Positions 17,527 through 26,235 of a stretch of DNA of 64,000 bases are shown in pieces. A program made the translations under genes and the position numbers. This DNA comes from Lachnospiraceae bacterium MD308 (lineage in GTDB: Bacteria; Bacillota; Clostridia; Lachnospirales; Lachnospiraceae). The notes below the pieces were generated by a model. That model ran no database searches. It worked only from the letters and a program-made list of their open reading frames with translations, and was not told the origin of the DNA. The stretch is from the NCBI GenBank assembly GCA_000403475.2, contig KE159795.1, positions 1,178,983 through 1,242,982 on the forward strand. The letters run 5' to 3'. Position 1 is the stretch's first letter. The number at the start of each line of letters is the position of its first letter.

Positions 17527-20155
17527 TTGTCACAAACATCTTTCTCACCAGATCCACCGGTATGATGAGGAATCCCAGCGCCATAGACACAAGCAGCGCG
17601 CGCGTGCTGAGCATCGTCGTATTAAACACCTGCCCGCCGATCTGGATGATGACTGTCTGGAGAATGAAAATCGAACCCATTACCAGGATGAAGTTCTTAT
17701 TCTCCCCGATATGCTCAAACAGGTTGAACCTGTCGGAACGTGTATTGAAACTGTTAAAAATAACAGAGTAGATAAAGAAGGCAAACATAAATGTCTTCTC
17801 ATACAGCAGCGGGTCCGTACAGGATGCCGGCATCACATAGCTCGTTATGCCTCCGATGTCTTCAAGTATCAGAATCGAGCCAAGGGTAATGAACACGGAA
17901 CTTGTGCCGATTGCGGACTTGATATACCCTGTCAGGATATTGTCCGTCCTCTTCACCGGCTTGTCGTTCATATACCTGTCAAGAATCGGCTCGCCACCAA
18001 ACGCCATGGCAGCCAAAGTGTCCATGATCAGGTTGATCCACAAAATCTGCACGATGGAAAACGGCTCCGTCCATCCAAGTACCGGGGCGATAATATTCAT
18101 CAAAAGGGTGCTGATATTCACGGTAAGCTGGAAGATCAGGAACTTCCCTACCGACTTCGCCATCGTCCGGCTGTTGAGCACGCAGTCTTTGATGGATGTC
18201 AGGCTGTTATTGAGGATGACCACATCTCCTGCCTCCTGGGCAACCGCCGTTCCGTCTCCCATGGCAAACCCGATGTCCGCCTGCTTAAGCGCCGGAGCGT
18301 CGTTTACTCCGTCTCCCGTCATGCCGCACACATCGTCAAGCTGCTGCGCCATAGTGACCAGCCGCTTTTTGTCAAGCGGTTTCGCCCTGCTCACAACCCG
18401 CAGGTTCGGAAGTTTCTTCTTAAGCTCCTCGTCCGACATCTCCTCCAGCTCATCATGGGTCAGGACTACGTCCGTATTCTCATCTTTCAGGATGCCCGCC
18501 TCTCTGGCGATGGCTACCGCCGTCTCCTCCGCGTCTCCCGTCACCATGACTACCTGTATGCCCGCCCGGTTCAGCACTTCTACAGTCTCAACCGCGTCTT
18601 TCCTCACATTATCCCTCAGGCACAAAACAGCAAGAAGGACTTTTCTTCCTCCCTCGAATTTCGCGACAGACAGAAGTTTCATCGTCCTCTTCGCCTCCGC
18701 GATCATCTGCTCCGTCACTTTTTCTTTTTCGGCTGCCGTAAATTCCAGCACTGACCCGTCTTTCGCCTTATAGTGGGTGATGTCGTCTATGACGTTCTCC
18801 GTCGCGCCCTTCCAGTACACGGTTCCGTCATTCAGCTCTACCGTCGCGCATTTTTTCTCCGAATCAAACCCGCTGACCTCTTTGACTTTAGAACTGTCTA
18901 TAGTCTCTGCCGCGCCGTTTGCGATTGCGTATGTGAGCAGCGCCCTGTCCATATTGTTGCTGCCGATGGCTTTGCCCTCGGATATCTTCGCAAGGTTGTT
19001 AAGGGTGATGGCCTCAAGGAACTCCTTATCCAAAAGCTTATCCGCCACACTTCCGTCGCCTGTCACGAACTCTACCAGGGAGAGGTTCCCTTCCGTAATC
19101 GTTCCTGTCTTGTCGCTGAACAAAAGGTTCATGTACGCCGAATCCGAGAATGCCGCCTTGTGGCTTACAAGGATGTTCTTCTTATACATGGATTCCGTGT
19201 TCATGGACTGCACAAGGCTGTTCATCATCGGAAGTCCTTCCGGAACTGCCATGATGACGATGGATGCCATCAGCATCACTGCCTCAGCCGCCAAAAGCAC
19301 TACGAATACAGGCGTTACCGCCTCATCTGCCCTCATGATCGTGAGCACCACCTGGAGGATGCCCGCAATTGCCGCCGCAGAGACGCCCAGCTTTCCGATG
19401 CCCGCAGCCACCACTTCAAGTTTCAGGCTGGATGTGTCTTTCCTCTCGTCCTCCTCCGAATCATCGGTCAGTGCCTTGTTGATCTTTCCAAGTTCGGATG
19501 CGTCTCCAACCACGGTAACTACCATGTAGCCTTCCCCGCTTGTAACTACAGAGCCCATGAAAACCTTGCTTTCTGAGTTGTAATCTGTAGTCTCCGCATC
19601 TTCCATCGTCTCTGCCGCGGACTTTGACTCGTCTCTGGACTCGCCGTTTAACGCCGCCTGAGACACTTTCACATTCCCTTCAAATATAAGGCCGTCCGCC
19701 GGAACCTTGTCGCCGGACTGAATCAGGACGGTATCGCCCTTCACAATCTCGCTTGTGAGGATCTTCACCAGCTTTCCGCCTCTTATGACCTTGGCGTAAG
19801 TCTTATTGTACTCCTCCTGCAAAGCCTCGCTGCGGGATGTGTTCCTGTACTCGGACAGGGTGCTGAACCCTGTCGCCAGCCCGATAGCAAGGATGATGCT
19901 TATGATCTCCACCGCGTCATTTTCCCCCGCGATGGCAGGTATCATCATGCCAAGCAGCGCAAGCGCCACCTTAAGGGCAAGCGCTCCGCACAGCACTTTA
20001 ATCCAGATGTCGTCAAATGCCCCGACAAACATAGACCAGAGCGATTCCTGCTCCTTTTTGGCAAGCTCGTTCGTTCCGAATTTCTCCTTACTCTGTGTTA
20101 CCTGTTCCTCGGACAGTCCTTTTTTCAGGACGTCCTTTTTCAGCACTTCATTCAT
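17513..20155 (-). CDS. Ca2+-type cation-transporting P-type ATPase
   Basis: 880 residues. Phosphorylation motif SDKTGTITEGN near residue 350, TGES-like actuator loop (NGESRDES), VTGDAEETA and hinge GDGVNDAPAL, with the M4 motif VPEGLP. The layout (about ten membrane segments) is that of P2-type Ca2+ pumps. It would export a divalent cation, probably Ca2+ or Mn2+, from the cytoplasm. In this cluster it may supply the metal-homeostasis partner that TerC provides elsewhere; TerC is not present here. A hairpin lies in front of the gene (20200-20229). Confidence 0.92.
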   Translation of the reverse strand: MNEVLKKDVLKKGLSEEQVTQSKEKFGTNELAKKEQESLWSMFVGAFDDIWIKVLCGALALKVALALLGMMIPAIAGENDAVEIISIILAIGLATGFSTLSEYRNTSRSEALQEEYNKTYAKVIRGGKLVKILTSEIVKGDTVLIQSGDKVPADGLIFEGNVKVSQAALNGESRDESKSAAETMEDAETTDYNSESKVFMGSVVTSGEGYMVVTVVGDASELGKINKALTDDSEEDERKDTSSLKLEVVAAGIGKLGVSAAAIAGILQVVLTIMRADEAVTPVFVVLLAAEAVMLMASIVIMAVPEGLPMMNSLVQSMNTESMYKKNILVSHKAAFSDSAYMNLLFSDKTGTITEGNLSLVEFVTGDGSVADKLLDKEFLEAITLNNLAKISEGKAIGSNNMDRALLTYAIANGAAETIDSSKVKEVSGFDSEKKCATVELNDGTVYWKGATENVIDDITHYKAKDGSVLEFTAAEKEKVTEQMIAEAKRTMKLLSVAKFEGGRKVLLAVLCLRDNVRKDAVETVEVLNRAGIQVVMVTGDAEETAVAIAREAGILKDENTDVVLTHDELEEMSDEELKKKLPNLRVVSRAKPLDKKRLVTMAQQLDDVCGMTGDGVNDAPALKQADIGFAMGDGTAVAQEAGDVVILNNSLTSIKDCVLNSRTMAKSVGKFLIFQLTVNISTLLMNIIAPVLGWTEPFSIVQILWINLIMDTLAAMAFGGEPILDRYMNDKPVKRTDNILTGYIKSAIGTSSVFITLGSILILEDIGGITSYVMPASCTDPLLYEKTFMFAFFIYSVIFNSFNTRSDRFNLFEHIGENKNFILVMGSIFILQTVIIQIGGQVFNTTMLSTRALLVSMALGFLIIPVDLVRKMFVTNAGR

Positions 20156-20199
20156 ACATAATCTCCTAACTCTTTTGTCCTAGATGTATTATTTGCAGA

Positions 20200-20229
20200 A
20201 AAAGAGAAACTTATTGCAGTTTCTCTTTT
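20200..20229 (-). terminator. Attenuator-like hairpin between terD and the P-ATPase gene
   Basis: Perfect 12-bp arms (20200-20211 and 20218-20229, AAAAGAGAAACT type) with a 6-base loop. On the minus strand the stem is followed by TTC and a mixed T-rich stretch. It probably reduces read-through from the ter genes into the ATPase gene. Confidence 0.5.
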
Positions 20230-20247
20230 AAAACCGTTTCGTACATG

Positions 20248-20838
20248 TTATACATATCTCTTGCAGAGGTCCCCCAGAGACGGGTCAGTCGTTCCCTGGC
20301 CGATAGCGCCGAACTTCCACTCCCCATTGTGCCGGTAGATCTCCCCGAATATCATTGCCGTCATGCCGGAATAGTCCTCTGTGAGATTGTACCTGCACAT
20401 TTCTTTATTATTCCTGCCGTCCACCAGCCTTATGAAAGCATTCTGTATCATCCCGAAATGCTGCTTTCTCTGGACTGCGGAGTAGATATTTACCACAATG
20501 ACTATCTTGTCGTACTCCGGCGGCATCTTGGCAAGGTCAATGAGGATCTGCTCGTCGTCGCCTTCCCCCGCGCCCGTAAGGTTATCCCCCATATGCTGTA
20601 CGGTTCCCGACCTGTGGCTGAGGTTCCCGAAATACACAAGGTCGCCGTTGCCGCTCAATCTCCCGTTCCGAAGAAGGATGGCCGACGCGTCGCAGTCGAT
20701 ATCCGCCTGCTGCTTAAATCCGAAAAATCCTTTTTTCTGCATGGCCTCATCCCATCCAAGGCCTACAAGCACTGTTGACAGCCCCTTATTTTCTTTGGAC
20801 AGGCTGACTTTCTGCCCCTTTTGCAAACTAATTGACAT
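20248..20838 (-). CDS. terD: TerD-family stress protein
   Basis: 196 residues. Starts MSISLQKGQKVSLSKENKG, the standard TerD opening, followed by GLGWDE, an ADIDCDASAILL acidic strand and the [16 protein letters not shown] motif. The C-terminal block [20 protein letters not shown] is intact. TerD domains bind Ca2+ and are linked to resistance to tellurite, phage and other stress. First position before the ATPase gene in the minus-strand ter operon. Confidence 0.93.
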   Translation of the reverse strand: MSISLQKGQKVSLSKENKGLSTVLVGLGWDEAMQKKGFFGFKQQADIDCDASAILLRNGRLSGNGDLVYFGNLSHRSGTVQHMGDNLTGAGEGDDEQILIDLAKMPPEYDKIVIVVNIYSAVQRKQHFGMIQNAFIRLVDGRNNKEMCRYNLTEDYSGMTAMIFGEIYRHNGEWKFGAIGQGTTDPSLGDLCKRYV

Positions 20839-20868
20839 CTTAAATTCCTCCTGATCAATAGTGTCTGG

Positions 20869-21474
20869 TTACTTGCGCCCCGGCCTCCAATTAAGGCCCC
20901 AGTCAAAGGCTCTGTCCATCATGGCGTGGCCTCCGAAAAACCGGACGATCTTCTCTACGCTGAAAGTCTCGTCTCCCACATTCTCAAACAGCGCAAGGGC
21001 GCACATTGTGTCATTGGAATTGTAAGAATCCATCTTTACGATCAGATCCTCCGCCCCGGGATACTTTATGGTGACCGTGGCATCCGCCTGCTGCCAGTTG
21101 GCAACGCCCTCATAGATGAACGTATACACAAGCACCCTCTTGATATTGGAGATCTGGTTGCCGTTGATCCTTAAATTCTCCCCGGCTGCCGCAGCTCCCG
21201 TCCTGTCGTCTCCGTCCAGAGACATATAGGGCGGCTTTGTGAGGGAGCCAAAGGAATTGCCTAGAGCCTGCACCGCTCCTTTCTGCCCGTTTTTCAGCTC
21301 ATACAGACATCCCAGATCCAGGTCGATTCCCTGCTGCCCTCCAAAAAGGCTCTTTAAAAAGCCCTGGTTTTGGGGTACTGAGTTCCAGTTCAGGTTTACA
21401 TGGATCTCGCCCAGACCCGCGGACGATTTTTTCTCCAGACTTACCTTGCGGCCTTTTTGCAAACTAATTGCCAT
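20869..21474 (-). CDS. Divergent TerD/TerA-type stress protein
   Basis: 201 residues. Begins MAISLQKGRKVSLEKK like TerD but departs from the TerD core: GIDLDLGCLYELKNG and a long loop before the second half, as in TerA-like members. The acidic GEGDD motif is replaced by SLDGDDRTGA. Probably a partner with a different binding surface in the same Ca2+-dependent complex. Sits 13 bp after a terD gene. Confidence 0.82.
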   Translation of the reverse strand: MAISLQKGRKVSLEKKSSAGLGEIHVNLNWNSVPQNQGFLKSLFGGQQGIDLDLGCLYELKNGQKGAVQALGNSFGSLTKPPYMSLDGDDRTGAAAAGENLRINGNQISNIKRVLVYTFIYEGVANWQQADATVTIKYPGAEDLIVKMDSYNSNDTMCALALFENVGDETFSVEKIVRFFGGHAMMDRAFDWGLNWRPGRK

Positions 21475-21487
21475 AACGCACTCTCCT

Positions 21488-22069
21488 TTATTCTACGTCA
21501 ACGCCGTAATTGCCGCACAGAGCTGCCAGGCCTCCCTGGTATCCGCTGCCGATGGCGTTGAACTTCCATTCCCCGTTGTTCTTATAGAGCTCTCCGAACA
21601 CTACAGCCGTCTCGATGGAAAAGTCCTCTCCCAAATCGTACCTTAAAAGCTCCTCTCCCGTAAGCTCATTGTAAATCCGGATGAACGCATTGTTCACCTG
21701 GCCAAAGTTCTGCCTTCTTTGCTCCGGCTCGTAAATGGTGGCGGTAAACGCAATCTTCGTCACATTCTCCGGCACCTTTGACAGCTCGACCTTGATCTGC
21801 TCGTCGTCGCCTTCTCCTTCTCCCGTAAGGTTGTCGCCCATATGGTTTACGCTCCCCGACGGGTGGGAAAGATTTCCGTAGAACACAAAATCCTCCGACT
21901 TTGTCACTCTCCCGGAATCTCCCAGGAGAAATGCCGCCGCGTCAAGGTCAAAGTCTCCTCCTGTATCAAACTGGTTCACATCCCATCCAAGGCCCACTAC
22001 GACTTTTGAAAGCCCCGGGTTTCCTTTTGTCAGGCTCACTTTCTGGCCTTTTTTCAAACTTATTGGCAT
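21488..22069 (-). CDS. terD: TerD-family stress protein
   Basis: 193 residues with all TerD features: [45 protein letters not shown] and [25 protein letters not shown]. Closely related to the next gene (22085-22666), suggesting a local duplication; 15 bp separate them. Confidence 0.95.
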   Translation of the reverse strand: MPISLKKGQKVSLTKGNPGLSKVVVGLGWDVNQFDTGGDFDLDAAAFLLGDSGRVTKSEDFVFYGNLSHPSGSVNHMGDNLTGEGEGDDEQIKVELSKVPENVTKIAFTATIYEPEQRRQNFGQVNNAFIRIYNELTGEELLRYDLGEDFSIETAVVFGELYKNNGEWKFNAIGSGYQGGLAALCGNYGVDVE

Positions 22070-22084
22070 CGTGCATTCCCTCCT

Positions 22085-22666
22085 TTACGCAACTTCGATT
22101 CCATAGTGCCCGCACAGCGCCGCAAGCCCGCCCTGGAACCCGCTGCCGATGGCGTTGAATTTCCACTCTCCGTTGTGCCGGTAAAGCTCTCCTACGACTA
22201 CCGCCGTCTCGATGGAGAAGTCCTCCCCCAGGTCATATCGGATCAGCTCCGTATCTGTCGACATATCTACGATTCTGATAAAAGAATTGGACACCTGGCC
22301 AAAGTTCTGCCTTCTGACATCCGAATCATATATGGTGACGGTAAACGCAATCCTCTCAACATTTGACGGGATATCAGGCAGTTTCACTTCGATCTGCTCG
22401 TCGTCTCCCTCGCCCTCTCCTGTAAGGTTGTCGCCCATATGCTTTACCGCGCCGGACGCGTGCTCAAGATTCCCGTAAAAGATAAATTCTTTTTCCGTCG
22501 GACATTTCCCATTTGAACCAAGCATGAACGCCGCCGCGTCAAGGTCAAAATCCGCGCCTGAGTCAAACGCGTTCACGTCCCATCCAAGTCCGACCATGAT
22601 GTTTTTAAGACCTGGATTTTTCTTTGTCAGATCCACTTTCTGTCCTTTTGATAAGTTAATTGGCAT
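22085..22666 (-). CDS. terD: TerD-family stress protein
   Basis: 193 residues, same length and motif order as the previous terD ([41 protein letters not shown]). It is the first terD after telA in the operon and is preceded by a perfect hairpin at the telA stop codon. Confidence 0.95.
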   Translation of the reverse strand: MPINLSKGQKVDLTKKNPGLKNIMVGLGWDVNAFDSGADFDLDAAAFMLGSNGKCPTEKEFIFYGNLEHASGAVKHMGDNLTGEGEGDDEQIEVKLPDIPSNVERIAFTVTIYDSDVRRQNFGQVSNSFIRIVDMSTDTELIRYDLGEDFSIETAVVVGELYRHNGEWKFNAIGSGFQGGLAALCGHYGIEVA

Positions 22667-22694
22667 AATGTATGTCCTCCTTTAGATTTGTGTC

Positions 22695-22725
22695 TAAGGA
22701 ACTGTTAAGAGTTAACAGTTCCTTA
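22695..22725. repeat. Perfect 14-bp inverted repeat at the telA stop codon
   Basis: Arms 22695-22708 and 22712-22725 (TAAGGAACTGTTAA and its complement) with a 3-base loop. The telA stop codon is the outer end of one arm. No T-run follows on the minus strand, so it is more likely an mRNA-stabilising or processing hairpin than a terminator. Confidence 0.6.
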
Positions 22726-23874
22726 CCTTTTGTTACCCTGTTTTACCCCGCCGTAAGATTTTAAAAACTCCTGCTTTATCGTCTCTAAGCGTGCAGCGTC
22801 GTCTGTGCGCTGCTTTCTTGCATTCTCCTGGATTGCCCTTGTCTCGTCAATCCCGTTGACAATCGTCCTCCATGTCGTCTCAAGCGTCTCAATCTTTATA
22901 GAACTGCCGGAGGCAAGCCTTGCCGTCATCTTCGACTGCTCCACCGTATTCCTTGCGTTCTTTATAAGCATCTCATTCGTCTTCTTGTCAAGCTCTGCCA
23001 TGGCCTCCGCCTGAATCTTCTGGCGTTTCAGCATCACCGCCTGGGCAAGGGCCTGCTTGAATACCGGCAGGGTGACGATGAACGCCGAATTAATCTTCCT
23101 TACCAGGTTCATATTGCTGAACTCCATCGTCTTGATCATCGGAATCGACTGCATGGCAACGTTTTCCGCCGTCCGCAAATCCTGGGTGCGCTGCTCGAGC
23201 ATCATCAGGGAATTGTTAAGGCTTGCAAGCTCAAGCTGTATCGCGTTGTCTCCGGTAGCCTCAAAATCAGACTGCCTCTGGGCAATGTACGCCTCCAGCT
23301 CTTTCCCCGCCTGCTCCCCTGCCAGGATATATTTTACCAGGTCATGGTAGTAATTCACATTCGCATCAAACATCTGGTCAAGCTTTCTGTTTGCCTGCTT
23401 GATCTCGCTCTCGTACTGCTTAAGCTGGACGTAGATCTTATCCACCTCTCCGCCCATCGTATGGTACTTTTCCAGAATCTTTTCCAGCTGCTTTTTCAGG
23501 TTCCCAAAGAGCTTTCCAAAGAGCCCCTTGTCTTCCTTCAGCTCGTCAATGTCAAATTTCGACATGATTTTCGACAGAGCCGTGAGCATCTCGCTGGACT
23601 CGTCAAGCTGGCTCATATTCATGCTGTTCAGCACGATATCGGACGCCTTTGAAATCTCCTCCGCCGCCTCGGACCCGAAAGATGCGATTGTCTCAAGGTT
23701 AAACACCTCAATGGTGCTTACGATGTCGTCAACCTCCTTTGAATTCACCAGCGCCTCATTCATCTGCGCCCTGTCGGCCGCAATGTCATATGGCTTTACA
23801 ACTTCAATCTCATTTTCCACTGTCGCCGCCGACGGCGCCGCTCCCACTGCTGTTTTGCTAAAATCAAGTCCCAT
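22723..23874 (-). CDS. telA: TelA-family toxic-anion resistance protein
   Basis: 383 residues, hydrophilic and largely helical with coiled-coil stretches (for example KQYESEIKQANRKLDQMFD and ELASLNNSLMMLEQRTQDL), as in the TelA/YceH family. The family is linked to tellurite and other toxic-anion or cell-envelope stress resistance, with unknown mechanism. Ends with a basic GGVKQGNKR tail. It lies 6 bp after the YceG gene, as in many Firmicutes. Confidence 0.92.
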   Translation of the reverse strand: MGLDFSKTAVGAAPSAATVENEIEVVKPYDIAADRAQMNEALVNSKEVDDIVSTIEVFNLETIASFGSEAAEEISKASDIVLNSMNMSQLDESSEMLTALSKIMSKFDIDELKEDKGLFGKLFGNLKKQLEKILEKYHTMGGEVDKIYVQLKQYESEIKQANRKLDQMFDANVNYYHDLVKYILAGEQAGKELEAYIAQRQSDFEATGDNAIQLELASLNNSLMMLEQRTQDLRTAENVAMQSIPMIKTMEFSNMNLVRKINSAFIVTLPVFKQALAQAVMLKRQKIQAEAMAELDKKTNEMLIKNARNTVEQSKMTARLASGSSIKIETLETTWRTIVNGIDETRAIQENARKQRTDDAARLETIKQEFLKSYGGVKQGNKR

Positions 23875-23880
23875 AAATCC

Positions 23881-26064
23881 TTATCCTCTCTTAAATATTT
23901 TATCACGCCACGACGTGCGGATTGCCGAAGGGATTCTGTCCCAGTCCGGAACTTCCAGATCGTACATATAATCCCCCGCCTGGTGCTCCTCCATCAGTTT
24001 CCTGTTAAAATGTTTCTCAATATTATATCCTGTCGGCACGAAGAAAAGGACATCAAATCCGACAAGGTTCAAAAAAGCTGCGTATATCGAATCTTCCAGC
24101 GTAGGCAATGTCTCAGACGCTGCGATATAGATAAGCTTTGGATTCTTCTTTGTAAAGTCAAACTGCTGAATCAGCCGCAGCGCCTCCTTCGGCAAATTCA
24201 GGACAACCGACACAATCGTATACTCCGTTCCGTTTTCAAAAGTTCCCCGGATCAGTTTCTGGGCGATTAAAAGCTCCAGTTTATCCAAGATATGCTCCTG
24301 CATCTCTTCCCTTAAGAAACCGTAGGGGTAGCTTGCGTGGCTCTTTATCCGGTTCCTCTTTAGTTTCCCGTTCTTAAAAAACTCTGTGGCGTACATCTTC
24401 ATGGGATTCGGCATCGCAGGAGAGATGAACGGAACCCTGCTGACTACCAGCGTCTCCGGCGTCATTAGCTGCTTAATGGAAATCCAGTACTCCTCTACCT
24501 TCCTGTCCTTCACCCCCGACAGCTTTGAAAAGATGACCGGCATGCTCACTGTGCCGTCCTGTGCGTCAAAGCCCAGACGGTACTTAAGCTCGCTCCCCCA
24601 CAAAATCTTGATCTCGCGGTCCATGGTCTTGAGGGTGACACTGTCCGCCTTCGTAAACTGGCGGTCGCGGAACAGAATCGAGTCATTGTATAAAAGCGAA
24701 TCCAGCTCCCGCTCCGCATGGTACGCCGCCGTACCAAGGCTCGCCCTCCCGCCCTCGTCGGGGAATCTGTCTAAAACCATGGACGTCTCGTGATTCACTT
24801 CATATAAAAGAGAATCCTCAAGGCAGCACCTTACGTTCAGGTTCGGGCAAAGTATGAGCACGTCCACCGGAATCCTTGCAAGGAACTTAAGGAACATGGC
24901 CTCGTTTCTATCCCGGCAGCCGCCCAGATAGATAAAGCAGCCAATCTCCGGCATCCTCCAGTTTTTAAAGAGCTGATCCTGATATCTCTTTATCCAGCAG
25001 AGCAGATATACCGCCTTGTTGAGCATCCGGTTCAGGTTCTCCCCCGCGTCTTTCCTCTCTCCCGTCAGGGTCTCTGCAAATGCCTTTACAAGAATCCCTC
25101 TTAGTTTCTGGTTTGCCGGGTACTGTATGTTCGCGGCAAGCTCTGATACCATCTGTTCAAAACTGCCGTAATTCCCTCTCCGAACCTTCATGACCTCATC
25201 CGGCGCCGGCTTTGGGATCATCCCGCTCACAACTGCCACATGCCGCTTTTCGCTTTGCAGCGACCTGTAAAACTGATACAGCTCATTCACATATACGAGC
25301 TTATCTTCCACGCCGTTAATCCTGCAGTAACAGTTGTAGAACAAATCCTCCCTGTCGCCTCTCGCTGCCGGGGCGGTAAGGAAATCTTCAAGCCCCTTCC
25401 CGGCAATCCACGCGTTTGTACAGCCTGTAATGCCGGGAGGCTCCCCGAACATCTTTTTCTTCTGCTCTTCTTTCTCCCTCTCCTCCAGCAATTCCTTTAA
25501 AGGAAATTCTCCCGGGAGAAGAACTACGTCGCACCCCGCGCCCCATAAAATGTCAATCAGCATCCGCTCATAACTGCCTATGCTGCCGTGGTACAGTATC
25601 TTCGGAACCTCTTCCTCCCCAAGACGGCCCACGACCCGCTCGAATTTATAGTACAGCCAGCACATGAACTTAATATATGCATTTTTCAGCATATTCTCCG
25701 TCTTGCCCGACTTTCTTAAGCTTTCCAGTGAATCGTAGATCGCGCACGCCACGCTCTCCCGCTGAGATGCCTTCATCCTGGGCAGCCATCTCTTCAGGCT
25801 GGAGGATATGAATCCCAGGCTCATCTGGAACTCCATCCCCATCATCTCTTCATAGTATGCCAGGTTTCCCTCTGTCGGATTCCCAATCTTCCCTTCAATA
25901 ACTACGCCGTATTTCCTGGCGGCATCAAAATATTTGCAAAGAAATCCGTCGATTTGATCCGAAGTATTGTCAAACACGTAAAAATAAGCTTTCTTATCCG
26001 GACGCTTGCTTAGTTCTATAAAAAAATTATCAGGGTTTTGAATTTTATTACATTCTCTGTCCAT
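23881..26064 (-). CDS. yceG: YceG-family protein (Ter biosynthetic module)
   Basis: 727 residues from the ATG at 26062-26064, chosen because GGGAGAA lies about 6 bases upstream; 16 further in-frame codons exist. The protein has no signal peptide. It resembles YceG of Bacillus-type ter operons, a large cytoplasmic protein with two similar halves, each containing an alpha/beta motif (MLIDILWGAGCDVVLL near residue 190; AFLNLVGFDVLFFVPTGYNIE near the C-terminus). The function is unproven; the family has been proposed to belong to a nucleoside-like metabolite pathway. It is followed immediately by telA, its usual partner. Confidence 0.82.
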   Translation of the reverse strand: MDRECNKIQNPDNFFIELSKRPDKKAYFYVFDNTSDQIDGFLCKYFDAARKYGVVIEGKIGNPTEGNLAYYEEMMGMEFQMSLGFISSSLKRWLPRMKASQRESVACAIYDSLESLRKSGKTENMLKNAYIKFMCWLYYKFERVVGRLGEEEVPKILYHGSIGSYERMLIDILWGAGCDVVLLPGEFPLKELLEEREKEEQKKKMFGEPPGITGCTNAWIAGKGLEDFLTAPAARGDREDLFYNCYCRINGVEDKLVYVNELYQFYRSLQSEKRHVAVVSGMIPKPAPDEVMKVRRGNYGSFEQMVSELAANIQYPANQKLRGILVKAFAETLTGERKDAGENLNRMLNKAVYLLCWIKRYQDQLFKNWRMPEIGCFIYLGGCRDRNEAMFLKFLARIPVDVLILCPNLNVRCCLEDSLLYEVNHETSMVLDRFPDEGGRASLGTAAYHAERELDSLLYNDSILFRDRQFTKADSVTLKTMDREIKILWGSELKYRLGFDAQDGTVSMPVIFSKLSGVKDRKVEEYWISIKQLMTPETLVVSRVPFISPAMPNPMKMYATEFFKNGKLKRNRIKSHASYPYGFLREEMQEHILDKLELLIAQKLIRGTFENGTEYTIVSVVLNLPKEALRLIQQFDFTKKNPKLIYIAASETLPTLEDSIYAAFLNLVGFDVLFFVPTGYNIEKHFNRKLMEEHQAGDYMYDLEVPDWDRIPSAIRTSWRDKIFKRG

Positions 26065-26235
26065 ATCATTTCTCCCGGCGCATAAGCAATCCACTGTCTT
26101 CGATTTTAGCATAAGCGTACTGTTTTTACAAGTTGTATTAACCCCACAGCCTGCACCGGCCTTACCTCCTGCATTATGTTCTCACGGAACAAAAAGTAAG
26201 TGTGCATCCTTAAGCCCTGAGCAGTAACTCCCTCC

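Noticed and set aside
17498-19576. Plus-strand frames of 418 and 267 codons
   Set aside because: Antisense shadows of the P-type ATPase gene, which has all catalytic motifs.
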